From Anaerosacchariphilus polymeriproducens (GTDB lineage: Bacteria > Bacillota > Clostridia > Lachnospirales > Lachnospiraceae): a DNA stretch of 64,000 nucleotides. Both the position numbers and the translations under genes were made by a program. Positions 50,648-59,350 of the stretch are shown here, piece after piece. The number at the start of each line of letters is the position of its first letter. Within the stretch, counting starts at the first letter, position 1. The notes under the pieces are model-generated. The model did not search any database. It was not told the origin of the DNA and saw only the letters and a list, made by a program, of their open reading frames with translations. The stretch is from NCBI RefSeq assembly GCF_003363435.1, contig NZ_QRCT01000051.1:106254-170253 (forward strand). Direction: 5' to 3'.

Positions 50648-50974
50648 TTAACACTCTGGAGTTTCAAGATATGTTTTTCCCCAATCACATAGAGCTTCTA
50701 GAACCGGCATTATACTTTTCCCATAATCGGTTAAGGCGTATTCTGTTTTTGGCGGGACTACCGGATATACCGTTCTGGAAATTAGTTTATCCCGTTCTAA
50801 TTCCCGTAACTGTTGCGTAAGCATTTTGGGTGTGGCATAAGGAATCCGTTTTTGAAGTTCGTTAAAACGAAGAGTTCCTTCTGATAGATGATATAGAATA
50901 ATAATTTTGTATTTTCCACCAATTACATTAACTGCATTTACTACAGGGCAATTTATATTTATTTCATTTTTCAC
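50648..50974 (-). CDS. HxlR-family regulator
   Basis: 108 residues, full length. An early Cys (NINCPVVNAVNVIGGKYKII) as in redox-sensing HypR-type members, then the winged helix LRFNELQKRIPYATPKMLTQ and PPKTEYALTDYGKSIMPVLE. It is divergent from a nitroreductase gene and probably controls it through the dyad at 50990-51008. Confidence 0.9.
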   Translation of the reverse strand: MKNEININCPVVNAVNVIGGKYKIIILYHLSEGTLRFNELQKRIPYATPKMLTQQLRELERDKLISRTVYPVVPPKTEYALTDYGKSIMPVLEALCDWGKTYLETPEC

Positions 50975-50989
50975 AGTAATTCTCCTAAC

Positions 50990-51008
50990 TATACTTTTGG
51001 GTAGTATA
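50990..51008. promoter_or_regulatory. HxlR-type operator
   Basis: TATACT-N7-AGTATA, between the divergent hxlR and nitroreductase genes. Confidence 0.65.
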
Positions 51009-51113
51009 TTACAAAAAAGTGCATTCTTGATTATAATAAATTAATTGTTAAAATAATAGCATGAACTAATAACACATACAAGTATAAATAGAAATAAAAA
51101 AGGAGTGTATATC

Positions 51114-51611
51114 ATGAACAATATCTTTAATCGAGTAAGTGTAAGAGAGTATCAAAATAAAAAAGTGGAGGATGAAAAAATAGTAAGTTTGTTAAAAGCT
51201 GCAATGGCCTCTCCATCTGCTGCCAACCAACAGCCCTGGGAATTCTTTGTAGTAAAAAATAAAGCAGTATTAGAGCAGCTTGCCACAGCCAGTCCATATG
51301 CAGGATGTACAAAAGAAGCGGCATTTGCCATTGTACCTTGTTATCGGAATGAGGGATTATTATTTGGCGAATTTGCCCATATAGATATGAGTGCATGTTG
51401 TGAAAATATTTTATTAGAAGCTGTAGAGCAAGGACTAGGCGGAGTATGGATTGGAATCGCTCCAGTAAAAGAACGTATGGATGCTGTTGCAGATGTTTTA
51501 AAACTTCCTGATAATTTAACAGCTTTTGCAATTATTCCTTGCGGGTATCCTATGAAAGAAGAAAAACAGCAGAACAGATTTGAGGAATCCCGCATTCATT
51601 ATGTAAATTAA
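51114..51611 (+). CDS. nitroreductase-family protein
   Basis: 165 residues from the ATG at 51114, 9 nt after AAAGGAG. FMN-binding pattern RVSVREYQNKKVEDEKIVSL, MASPSAANQQPWEFFVV, and AVEQGLGGVWIGIAPVKERM; the end IIPCGYPMKEE is typical. It reduces nitro or quinone compounds with NAD(P)H. It is the single intact plus-strand gene of the region and pairs with HxlR. Confidence 0.9.
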   Translation: MNNIFNRVSVREYQNKKVEDEKIVSLLKAAMASPSAANQQPWEFFVVKNKAVLEQLATASPYAGCTKEAAFAIVPCYRNEGLLFGEFAHIDMSACCENILLEAVEQGLGGVWIGIAPVKERMDAVADVLKLPDNLTAFAIIPCGYPMKEEKQQNRFEESRIHYVN

Positions 51612-51652
51612 ATGATATAACTTTGTATAACCAAATCTCATAGGCTTTATTA

Positions 51653-51797
51653 AACATTCCATAATATTGCTTTATGCAAACTTTTTATACCATAGAAATG
51701 AGTCTTTCAAACTAGAAAGCTTACCTGATACCGTAATACTTCTTCAAAGACTCATTTAAAAATATGGTATAACAGTTGAAACAAAACATTTTATGGG
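51653..51797. repeat. palindromic element, degenerate copy 3
   Basis: Shares GAAATGAGTCTTTCAAACTA, GACTCATTTAAA, ATGGTATAACAGTTGAAACA and the right terminus CATTTTATGGG with copies 1 and 2. The left terminus is decayed (ACATTCCATAATATTGC). It lies about 40 bp after the nitroreductase gene and forms the tail of the reading frame at 51721-51918. Confidence 0.75.
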
Positions 51798-51918
51798 TTA
51801 GGAGCAACATAGACATCGAAATATCTTTCCTTAGATGCTCCTTTAGATATTTATTTTCCTCTTGCAACTTTTTCACAATTTTTCTAAGCGAGTCCAGACT
51901 CTGAGCTTCAATATTCAT
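51721..51918 (-). pseudogene. 5' gene fragment ending in the palindromic element
   Basis: Behind a ribosome site (GAGGTTGG) the frame starts MNIEAQSLDSLRKIVKKLQE with ENKYLKEHL, a coiled coil as found at the N-terminus of some large helicase/primase conflict-system proteins. From about residue 38 on, the codons are those of the repeat element (THKMFCFNCYTIFLNES). I read it as the start of a larger gene cut off by the element. Confidence 0.5.
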
Positions 51919-51954
51919 TTTTCCAACCTCGTTTTTTTGTAATTAGTATTAGGT

Positions 51955-53205
51955 TTATAATCTATACTTTGTTCCTCTACCAGATCCCTCAACCTTAACA
52001 ATTCCTTCATTGGCCAGGTTTTTCAAAAGTTTTGTTACTTTTGTTTTTCCAAATTCGACATATGGCAATATTTCACTTATTGATTTTGACATTGTTTTAC
52101 TCAACAACTCATAAACTTTTCTTTCGTCATTACTCAAATTAAGGTCTGTTTCAGAGACTGGTAACACTACCTTTATAGAATTTTCTGTTACTTCAAAATT
52201 AGGTTTCTTCACACTGTTTTTATACACTTCTGATATTCTAAGAATTCCTGTTCCAAATATTTCCACTATACCTAAGCGATAAAACACATTGGCCAAGGTT
52301 GGGTTTCTAAGTACAGAAAGTCTACCGGATAGATATTCCTCTTCTTTAATACCGTTTGGTAAACCACCTGGTGAAGTTATCTCTATTCTATCTTCAAACA
52401 TTAAGATTCTTATATGTGCCCTGATATCCCAAGCCCTATGAATCAATGCATTTGCTATAGCTTCACGAAACGCGGCTTCTGGAACTCTTTCCACCTTTTT
52501 TCGATGTGATTCAACAATTTCCTCATACTGGTAATAATCTCTATACATCGCAACCACAGACTCATAAGCCGCTAATACAGAAACCCTTTCAAATGTTGCT
52601 CTCTTTTGAATTACACTGATACTTTCACCAAATTTCGCAACATCAATGATAGAAAACTCATTTTTGTCTGCTAAAAGTGCAGCTGCATTATTGAATCCTT
52701 CATCCGAAGAATACAAATTAAGTGTTTTTAATATATCTGTGTTAAAATTATCTATCGCTATATGCTGCTTTAATGCTTCTTCTAGCATGCCAAAGGTTAA
52801 CTCTTGTATTTGTGCAGGAAGATCCTCATAATTCATATTTTTTCCTTCAAGAATTAATCTCGTTAACTCTAGAGCATCTACTTCAATTGTAGCTGTATCA
52901 TTTCTTTTATAAGCCTTTGACTTATACAAATAAGGCTTATGTCTTCCACTCTTTACAGATAAGGTAATCGTTTGATCAGCTTCACAAACTTTTAAAGTAT
53001 ATTCTGGTTGCGGGGTAAGACTATCATTAATTTTATTTTCGATATCTAAACATGTATCATTAGGATTGCTAACTCCTATTTTTTTTCCTTCATCTGTTAT
53101 TCCAAATACAATTTCCCCACCATTATAATTTGCATATGCACTCACAGTTTTTAAAAATGTATTTGTAACACTTTCCTTATATTCTAAGTTTTTCATTTCC
53201 TTCAT
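51955..53205 (-). CDS. AlbA_2/ATP-binding transcriptional regulator
   Basis: 416 residues from ATG 53205 (AGGTTACGATTT upstream). N-terminal AlbA_2 (schlafen-like) domain (10-130: LEYKESVTNTFLKTVSAYAN, NGGEIVFGITDEGKKIG, SGRHKPYLYKSKAYKRND), GHKL-type ATPase part (about 220-330: REAIANALIHRAWDIRAHIR, GLPNGIKEEEYLSG) and a C-terminal winged helix (ISEILPYVEFGKTKVTKLLK). Proteins of this group are often found in mobile islands; the target is unknown. Confidence 0.85.
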   Translation of the reverse strand: MKEMKNLEYKESVTNTFLKTVSAYANYNGGEIVFGITDEGKKIGVSNPNDTCLDIENKINDSLTPQPEYTLKVCEADQTITLSVKSGRHKPYLYKSKAYKRNDTATIEVDALELTRLILEGKNMNYEDLPAQIQELTFGMLEEALKQHIAIDNFNTDILKTLNLYSSDEGFNNAAALLADKNEFSIIDVAKFGESISVIQKRATFERVSVLAAYESVVAMYRDYYQYEEIVESHRKKVERVPEAAFREAIANALIHRAWDIRAHIRILMFEDRIEITSPGGLPNGIKEEEYLSGRLSVLRNPTLANVFYRLGIVEIFGTGILRISEVYKNSVKKPNFEVTENSIKVVLPVSETDLNLSNDERKVYELLSKTMSKSISEILPYVEFGKTKVTKLLKNLANEGIVKVEGSGRGTKYRL

Positions 53206-53225
53206 AAATCGTAACCTCGCTCTCA

Positions 53226-53357
53226 TAGTAGGTAGTTTTTTCTTGTTAGCTTAATTATATTCAAAAACGGCCGAAAATTCAATCGTAAATTTTTACGAAC
53301 GCATTTTCAACCGTTTCGATTTTATAAATTTACTATTCACTTATAATCTATGCTATG
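53226..53357. other. promoter region of the ATP-binding regulator, no gene
   Basis: AT-rich DNA with no convincing frame. It joins the pseudogene remnants that start at 53358. Confidence 0.4.
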
Positions 53358-53520
53358 TCAAACCTCATATTCCTTACTGTAGTTTCTCAAATCCCTGGCC
53401 CAAACTTGAACCAAAAATTTCGTTCTCATCTCCGAAAACCCTTGAATTTCCGCACTTTCTCCCCATTTCATCCAATACTGCCGTGACAGACGAATAAAAC
53501 TTTTATCAGATTCTTTTAAG
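53358..53520 (-). pseudogene. gene remnant of unknown family
   Basis: Minus-strand frame reads KESDKSFIRLSRQYWMKWGE, then SAEIQGFSEMRTKFLVQVWA and RDLRNYSKEYEV-stop. The composition is that of a real protein but no start codon precedes the first 15 codons and a stop lies before them. It lies just downstream of the integrase relic, so it belongs to the same decayed element. Confidence 0.4.
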
Positions 53521-53614
53521 TCTCCTTATATGTTCTCGAAAGCCCGCTAATACTGGGCGTTTCAGGGGTTTTGTTCTATCAAGTTGAAGTAGTCATTTTC
53601 TTGTAACTTTTCAT

Positions 53615-53634
53615 AAATCCCAACAACATCCCAA
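53615..53634 (-). repeat. 20-bp island repeat, left copy
   Basis: Minus strand TTGGGATGTTGTTGGGATTT. A one-mismatch copy in opposite orientation lies at 60743-60762. The first half also forms a 10-bp stem with TTGGGATGTT near 53650-53670 (AACATCCCAA / TTGGGATGTT). Confidence 0.65.
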
Positions 53635-53673
53635 CAATTCTTGGTCATTTTGGGGACGATATTGGGATGTTAT

Positions 53674-54240
53674 TTACTGATTTGCTACAAATAACCTTTC
53701 AATTTCTTCCCTTGCATCTTCAAATCCTAAATGAGTGTACACATTCAAGGTCACACTAATTTCTGAATGTTCCATCAAATATTGGAGCGTCTTTGGATTC
53801 ATCCCTGATTTTGCCATCTCACTACAATACGTATGTCTGCAAATATGTGGTGTAATGGTTGGAAGTAATACCGGATGTTCTCGGTTATACTTATCTAGTG
53901 CATGTTTCATATACTTTTCCCAATGCAAAGCTACCATTGGCTATCCATTCTTGTCAAAATAAAGGAATCTGGAATGTCCTTTGATCATTGGTTCCACCTT
54001 TGGCTTCTTACGATCCCTGACCATCCTCTCACAGATTGCTCTTACTTCTGGGTCATTGGAAGTTGCCTTGTACCACTTGATGTCTTGGTTGTCTCAATGA
54101 CATATTCCATATTCCGTGTCCGTTGCAGCTGCTTATTGATATTGATCTTACCATGTTCAAAATCCAGATCTTTCACTGTTAATCCACAAAATTCAGAGAT
54201 TCTAAGTCCAGTAGCCCATATAGTTCATTTGGAATAGTGG
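53674..54240 (-). pseudogene. decayed tyrosine integrase
   Basis: Reading three frames in turn gives a continuous integrase: GLRISEFCGLTVKDLDFEHG, INKQLQRTRNMEYVIETTKT, SSGTRQLPM, then a frameshift to DPEVRAICERMVRDRKKPKV and HSRFLYFDKNG, an in-frame TAG, and an 87-codon open part from 53937 with the catalytic box HICRHTYCSEMAKSGMNPKT and LNVYTHLGFEDAREEI. The N-terminal domain is missing. So at least one frameshift and one nonsense codon inactivate it. It is the integrase of a former ICE or prophage. Confidence 0.9.
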
Positions 54241-54289
54241 AATAATTGGTTAATCTAGTTTCTTTTAACAAAAATCTTAAGTCATGCAT

Positions 54290-54500
54290 TGGACTCTTTC
54301 CTCCTCTCTGTTTTGCATGAATTTAATATGTGTTCTCTTTTTTCTTACCATTTTCTCCTTTCAACAATTATTTGGGTTGAAAAGAAGCTGATTGCTAAAT
54401 ATCTTTGTAAAAACTTTTATATTTTTTTATTTCTTGATCTTTTCATAGGTTGCAAAATTTATCTGATCTATGTTTTTGTAATTTCAACCAACAAAAAAAA
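54290..54500. other. gene-free, AT-rich
   Basis: Upstream of the integrase relic. No frame with a ribosome site was recognised on either strand. Confidence 0.4.
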
Positions 54501-54790
54501 GAAGCCTGATAAGCAATTCTTATCAAACTTCTTGTGAACGAATATTAAATTTGTAATATGAGACAGAACATCTGTCATTTCCTAGAAACAAGGCTTTACG
54601 GATGTTCCGTTTATAAAACAGACTCCCTGTCCGTTTGGTCAGGGCAGCTGTCCTGACCTTTTTTTTATTTTGATTTTTAGTCAGAAGGTCTGACTAAAAC
54701 GGATGACCCGTTTTACGAAAAAGTCACTAAAATCAAGGCTTTCGGGTCTTCCGTCAGAAAGACTGACCATCCGTTTGGATAGTCTGAAAA
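54501..54790. other. structured non-coding region with many small palindromes
   Basis: Contains GAAGCCTGATAAG / CTTATCAAACTTC (54501-54533), the terminator at 54637-54666, the perfect TAGTCAGA-AGG-TCTGACTA, AAACGG-N5-CCGTTT and ATCC-GTTT-GGAT. TCCGTTT or its complement recurs several times. A plus-strand TTGTGA-N16-TAATAT could drive a short RNA ending at 54666. Function unknown: small RNA, att/oriT-like site or decayed repeats. Confidence 0.5.
54637..54666 (+). terminator. strong plus-strand terminator
   Basis: GGTCAGG-GCAGCTGT-CCTGACC followed by eight T. There is no gene on the plus strand before it, which suggests an unrecognised transcript. Confidence 0.75.
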
Positions 54791-55016
54791 ATAAGAAAAA
54801 AAGATAACAGGATACGCATAAAGTTGCATGGCAATTTTATACAAGTAAGTGCCATGTTCCTATGTCACCCGCTCAATAATGTCAAAAATATGTACATACT
54901 TGTGATCTTCGGTTTAAAAATATTTATACTATGACTTCATGTTCTCGAATTTTACAAGCGCTATCTTCACATTGTTTTTATATCTTGATTTTACTGTCTC
55001 TTATTTCTGATTACAA

Positions 55017-57557
55017 TCACGCATGCATCATTGGTTTTACCTTTTCCACTACTTTCGAATATACATCGACATCAGTTCCTTCTGCCACTTCAAAGGTTAC
55101 AAAGATACAGTATGGTATACTTTCACTGCACTTTCCGGCATCTTCTTTGCAATTTACCTTTATTTGAATCTCTTTATCATCACCCCAAACAATTGGTCTT
55201 TCACCCTCAAAGATTTCATGTTGAAGTGTTCCTTTCCTTACTGCCTGCCACTCAGAGTTTTCTCTGTCAGGCGTTAGCTGCTCTCTATTTAGTACATCAA
55301 ACCACATTTGAATTCCTCTATATCCTTGCCTAGTCACTTCGACTGGTGAAAAATAAGCCAACGTAACTGTTAATTTTCGTTTTATTATTTTCGAAGAAAT
55401 ATCGACAGGTAACGGTAACGTGTATATATGTCCTTCTTCTCGCTTTAATCTTCCAGTTCCTATTAGTGTCACTCTGTTCTTTGTACATTCTTCTACTCTT
55501 TTTATATCAGGAACTCCATTTCCTAACCAACGTGCCAGTTTCTTCTCCGAACCTCCAACTATCGAAGAAAACCTATCCGCAATGCCATCCCATGAAGCTC
55601 CATGCGTAAGCATCCCCTTTAATAGAATAGGGATAAACTCACGACCTATCATTGTACCAGTTTCACTTATATAAATATCATTCAATACCTCATAGCATCG
55701 TAAAGCTTCATGTGATATAAGTGCAGTAGCATCACTGGTCCCAAACGTATAAGCTTGTCCATATTGCCCCGTTTCAAAAGGAGACGCAACTTTACACCCA
55801 GGTTCACGATTTGACAAAAGCCACGCATTACGTCCATAAGCATTTTTATATATGTACTTTCTCCCACCACGATAAAATAAATCTGGAGTAATAATAGATC
55901 TATATCCTTTTCCAAATGCAGAAATCGGACTCGGATATCCCTTCGTAACAGCACATATCATCCTATCATTTTCAGGCATCTCACAATAATCATCATATAA
56001 CGCTCCTATAGTCAAACCATTCAAATTCTCTGCAGGCGAATATACTTTAAAATTTCTTTGATTTTCAACAATCAAACTATAAAAGTACTTCTCTCTCTCT
56101 TCTTCATTCATTTCTTTCAATTCAGAATACGAAACATCTATGAAGTTAATCACTTCGTCATGATTTCCTGCACTAACAATAAATAAAACTGAGTATTTAT
56201 AAGCTAAATAATCTAGCAGTCGTGCTAGCGGACTCATCACTGTGGCCAACTGACGAGCTGGATCGCCTAATGACAAATTAATAACCTTAATTGATGGTGC
56301 CTTTGGCTCGGTATCTCCGTCCCTCTCATATAAACTTACAACTGCAGTATGAATCTTGTCTACAATCAACCAATTTTCAGGAACTATTTCTTGATAATTA
56401 CTGGGTCCCACCTCTTTGGGCTTCAAAATAGGACGCACATATATTCTTTGTTGAACAAAATCTGGCTTATTTAAATCACCATTTAAAATAAGTGATGCCA
56501 TTGCAGTTCCATGATGTCTATTTTTACTCTCATATCCCACCTCAAGATCATCTGGATCATCAACTATTATTCTATTCTTCAAAAGAGGATGATTTTGTAT
56601 TGGCATCCCATCAAATAACGCTACAATCGGTTCACTATCAATAACATGTTCACCCATCTCATCAATCGATTCAACATATTCTTCAGCATCTGATGCACTC
56701 TCAAAAATAGATTGACAAACTGGCCTAAAATACATAATATCATCAATATGTACTAACTTTATCTGCTCATATTTTTCTACCAATAACTGAATTACATTTG
56801 GTGGCAATTCAACTAATAGCGCATGATATGTTATCGATGAAATTATACATTCTTGCAAAACTTTACCATTTAGTAATTCTATTTCACTTCTTATATAATT
56901 TGATGCGTTATTTCTTTTTTGTTCTTCATTACGATAGAATAATTCTATTTCAAAGGGAACAGCTCTACTTCCAACAATTTCAAGTTCTTCCTTCCAATAA
57001 TCAATTATATTTGTTTCCTCAATTCTATCTTTTTCATTCCATGCACGAACATTCTTTATGTTTGTAAAAATATCCCTTAATCCTGTATACCCCCTTGCAA
57101 ACACGTCACTCTCACCATCATTATATCTTTTCCAACATGACAACAGTTGATTCATTGCTTCCTGATTAGACATTACACAATATACTTTTCCAGTAATATC
57201 TTTTTCAACTCTTTCTCCTTGTTCAATTACATAAAAATCCTCATCTGGTTCTACATTTAAAAAATCCTTATCAAAAATCCATTCCAGACCTTCTACATTT
57301 TTAACAGCAGTATAAAAACTATCTACTGTGCCCATAACTTCAAATACCACTGCAAATTCAGGATTCACCCCAATAGGTGAATCTTGTATGCTAATACTTT
57401 TTTTGTTAAAAGCATCTTTTAAAATTGAAAACTTAGGTTGAAGCCTATTATACTGCCTTTCAAAAGAAGGTTTGTTTAAACGAATATTAAAAGGACTCTT
57501 CGAATCTCTACTTGCTTTTACTGGCTCAGGCAATAAAATCACTGGTCTTTCTGGCAT
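55017..57557 (-). CDS. ietS: subtilisin-like protease, IetS-like
   Basis: 846 residues with GGAGGAAAAATT before the ATG. No signal peptide; N-terminus MPERPVILLPEP is typical of IetS-type proteases. A helical region (1-300) precedes the S8 domain with a complete catalytic set: D316 (IVALFDGM), H349 (RHHGTAMASLI), oxyanion N465 (IVSAGNHDE) and S608 (FGTSDATALIS). A C-terminal beta domain follows (about 690-846). It should act in the cytosol. The start overlaps the AAA ATPase gene by 19 nt. The pair was described as ietAS on Agrobacterium plasmids and later as an anti-phage system. Confidence 0.9.
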   Translation of the reverse strand: MPERPVILLPEPVKASRDSKSPFNIRLNKPSFERQYNRLQPKFSILKDAFNKKSISIQDSPIGVNPEFAVVFEVMGTVDSFYTAVKNVEGLEWIFDKDFLNVEPDEDFYVIEQGERVEKDITGKVYCVMSNQEAMNQLLSCWKRYNDGESDVFARGYTGLRDIFTNIKNVRAWNEKDRIEETNIIDYWKEELEIVGSRAVPFEIELFYRNEEQKRNNASNYIRSEIELLNGKVLQECIISSITYHALLVELPPNVIQLLVEKYEQIKLVHIDDIMYFRPVCQSIFESASDAEEYVESIDEMGEHVIDSEPIVALFDGMPIQNHPLLKNRIIVDDPDDLEVGYESKNRHHGTAMASLILNGDLNKPDFVQQRIYVRPILKPKEVGPSNYQEIVPENWLIVDKIHTAVVSLYERDGDTEPKAPSIKVINLSLGDPARQLATVMSPLARLLDYLAYKYSVLFIVSAGNHDEVINFIDVSYSELKEMNEEEREKYFYSLIVENQRNFKVYSPAENLNGLTIGALYDDYCEMPENDRMICAVTKGYPSPISAFGKGYRSIITPDLFYRGGRKYIYKNAYGRNAWLLSNREPGCKVASPFETGQYGQAYTFGTSDATALISHEALRCYEVLNDIYISETGTMIGREFIPILLKGMLTHGASWDGIADRFSSIVGGSEKKLARWLGNGVPDIKRVEECTKNRVTLIGTGRLKREEGHIYTLPLPVDISSKIIKRKLTVTLAYFSPVEVTRQGYRGIQMWFDVLNREQLTPDRENSEWQAVRKGTLQHEIFEGERPIVWGDDKEIQIKVNCKEDAGKCSESIPYCIFVTFEVAEGTDVDVYSKVVEKVKPMMHA

Positions 57558-58567
57558 AATTTTTCCTCCTCTCCAGTTAACTCACTATTAAACAAATGTT
57601 GTGTTTGCCACAATTTCAAGACTTGGTTTGTAATATCCTTTGCATTTTCATTTGGCAAATTTAAAATATACTGTCTATATATCTCCAATGCTAATTCTTC
57701 AGCCTCAGCATAACTTAATCCTAATGTTTTTTTTGCAAGAGTACTAACTTGCAAACCAAATTCAAAATTCCTTTGCTTTTGAAACAAATAAAAAAAAGAT
57801 TCTAATTTGCTTCTTGTTGGTTTGGGAATATTGATCTTAACTTGAAATCTTCGCCATGCCGCTTTATCCAACAAATTCTCATGATTAGTTGCTGCTATAA
57901 CTATAACGTAACTTGGCAATGCATCAATTTGCATTAAAAGTGAACTTACCACTCGCTTTATTTCTCCAGTTTCATGAATATCTCCTCGTTCTTTTCCAAG
58001 TGTTTCAAATTCATCAAAAAACAAAACACACCGTCTTGACTTCGCATAATCAAACAATTTTGATAATTTCGAAGCTGTTTCTCCCAAATACGCTCCTACA
58101 ATGCTTTCATACTTTACGACAAGCAAAGGTAACATTAAAGATTCTGCAACAGCTTCTGCCAATGTGGTCTTTCCATTTCCTGGTGGACCAATCAAAAGCA
58201 TTTTGTTTCTTGGCTCTAATCCGTATGACTGTAATACTTCTGCTCGCAGCTGTTCTTCAACTAAATCATTACATGCTTTTTTTACATGATCCGGAAGAAT
58301 CATTTGATCCAGTCTCTTTTGAGGAACCTTTTCCCAACATAAATTACTTTCCAAATTTACATTTTTAGTAAATTCCATTTTTCTACTATTTTCGTTTACT
58401 ACATGTAAATTATTTGTTTTTAGTAAATCTTCAATTTTATTAGCTAATATTGTATGTTTTTTTGAGCGTTCCTCTGCACATAATGCCTCCGCAGCCTTTT
58501 TGAAATTCAAACTATCATTGGTTAATCCATATTTTATTAAATCACATAGCAAATCTGCTCTAGCCAT
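57539..58567 (-). CDS. ietA: AAA ATPase, IetA-like
   Basis: 342 residues. Helical N-terminus, then an AAA domain: Walker A GPPGNGKT (127-134), Walker B VLFFDEFETLG with D185/E186, sensor-1 VIVIAATNHE (N228) and the Arg finger AWRRF (R239/R240). The C-terminal helical lid includes YAEAEELALEIYRQYILNLP. It probably unfolds or delivers targets to the subtilase encoded next, or keeps the protease inactive until infection. Gene order Xre-ATPase-protease suggests one operon from 58854-58882. Confidence 0.9.
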   Translation of the reverse strand: MARADLLCDLIKYGLTNDSLNFKKAAEALCAEERSKKHTILANKIEDLLKTNNLHVVNENSRKMEFTKNVNLESNLCWEKVPQKRLDQMILPDHVKKACNDLVEEQLRAEVLQSYGLEPRNKMLLIGPPGNGKTTLAEAVAESLMLPLLVVKYESIVGAYLGETASKLSKLFDYAKSRRCVLFFDEFETLGKERGDIHETGEIKRVVSSLLMQIDALPSYVIVIAATNHENLLDKAAWRRFQVKINIPKPTRSKLESFFYLFQKQRNFEFGLQVSTLAKKTLGLSYAEAEELALEIYRQYILNLPNENAKDITNQVLKLWQTQHLFNSELTGEEEKLCQKDQ

Positions 58568-58603
58568 CTTTATTCTCCTATCACATTATCTATTATTAAT
58601 ATC

Positions 58604-58804
58604 TCAACACTCTAATTCAGTAATATCTATAAAATTATTCTCACAAAAATCTATAAAACTTTTAATAGCCAACTTGCTTGGCAACACATGACTATTTTCC
58701 CACCTATTTATCGTTGCATAACTAACCTCTAACTCATCTGCCAACTGCTTCTGTGTTAAGTTTAAATCTTTCCTTACTTTTTTTACAAATTCCGAATATT
58801 TCAT
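58604..58804 (-). CDS. Xre-family regulator
   Basis: 66 residues: a single helix-turn-helix (VRKDLNLTQKQLADELEVSY, ATINRWENSHVLPSKLAIKS) with a short helical tail. AGGAGATTTTT precedes the ATG. It is the first gene of the ATPase/protease operon and probably represses it through the two CATATGTTATAT sites just upstream. Confidence 0.9.
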   Translation of the reverse strand: MKYSEFVKKVRKDLNLTQKQLADELEVSYATINRWENSHVLPSKLAIKSFIDFCENNFIDITELEC

Positions 58805-58829
58805 AAAAATCTCCTACGTTCATATATAT

Positions 58830-58882
58830 CATATGTTATATTTAACAAGAATAATTATAGCATATGTTATATATTCCATCAA
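58830..58882 (-). promoter_or_regulatory. promoter with two Xre operators
   Basis: Minus strand TTGATG (58877-58882), 17-bp spacer, TATAAT (58854-58859). CATATGTTATAT occurs at 58830-58841 (downstream) and 58861-58872 (in the spacer), 31 bp apart, so one repressor dimer can cover the promoter and another the start site. Confidence 0.75.
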
Positions 58883-59290
58883 TTAATTCTTGATTCATAG
58901 GCATAAACTTATATTTCTCTATGTTTTGTACTTTTGAATCTTGTTCAACTACAAACCAAAAATCTTTTTTAATCTGATAATACAATCAAAATTATTTTTT
59001 ATTTACTTTCTATGTTTTTTTTCTAAAATATTTGTACTTTTTAGCATTATCTGGTATTAACTACATAATGTTCTTTTATATGTGTAAATAACTTCTTTTA
59101 TCATATTTCCAAGTCAGAATAGTTTCAATTTTAATTTTAAGAATTCCCAAAAAAACATATTGAAACAATCTATTTTGTTAACGGAGCATTAGTTCATTAT
59201 GTTTTTTGAAGGGAGATTCTGGTTCGATTCCAGGATTCTAAAAAGCACTATAAATATAGTTTGATTTCAATGCCTTCCAGAGATAAAGAC
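58883..59290. other. gene-free stretch with a tRNA T-arm-like motif
   Basis: No gene seen. At about 59219-59237 TCTGG-TTCGATT-CCAGG looks like a tRNA T-arm, but no anticodon arm or pairing acceptor stem was found, so at most it is a relic of a tRNA-associated attachment site. Confidence 0.4.
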
Positions 59291-59292
59291 CC

Positions 59293-59337
59293 AAAAATAA
59301 AAAGACATACCTACACTCCGAAGAATGTAAGTATGTC
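59293..59337 (-). terminator. terminator of the nuclease-like gene
   Basis: GACATACTTACATTC-TTCG-GAGTGTAGGTATGTC, a 15-bp stem closed by a UUCG tetraloop, followed by TTTTTATTTTT, 14 bp after the stop codon. Confidence 0.9.
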
Positions 59338-59350
59338 ATATACTTATGAT

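Noticed and set aside
53341..53680. CRISPR-like or tandem repeat array near the integrase
   Set aside because: The repeated CCCAAC/TTGGG words form only one inverted repeat pair; there are no regular repeats and spacers.
59205..59245. Possible tRNA gene on the plus strand
   Set aside because: Only a T-arm-like TCTGG-TTCGATT-CCAGG can be formed. No D-arm, anticodon arm or acceptor pairing fits upstream.
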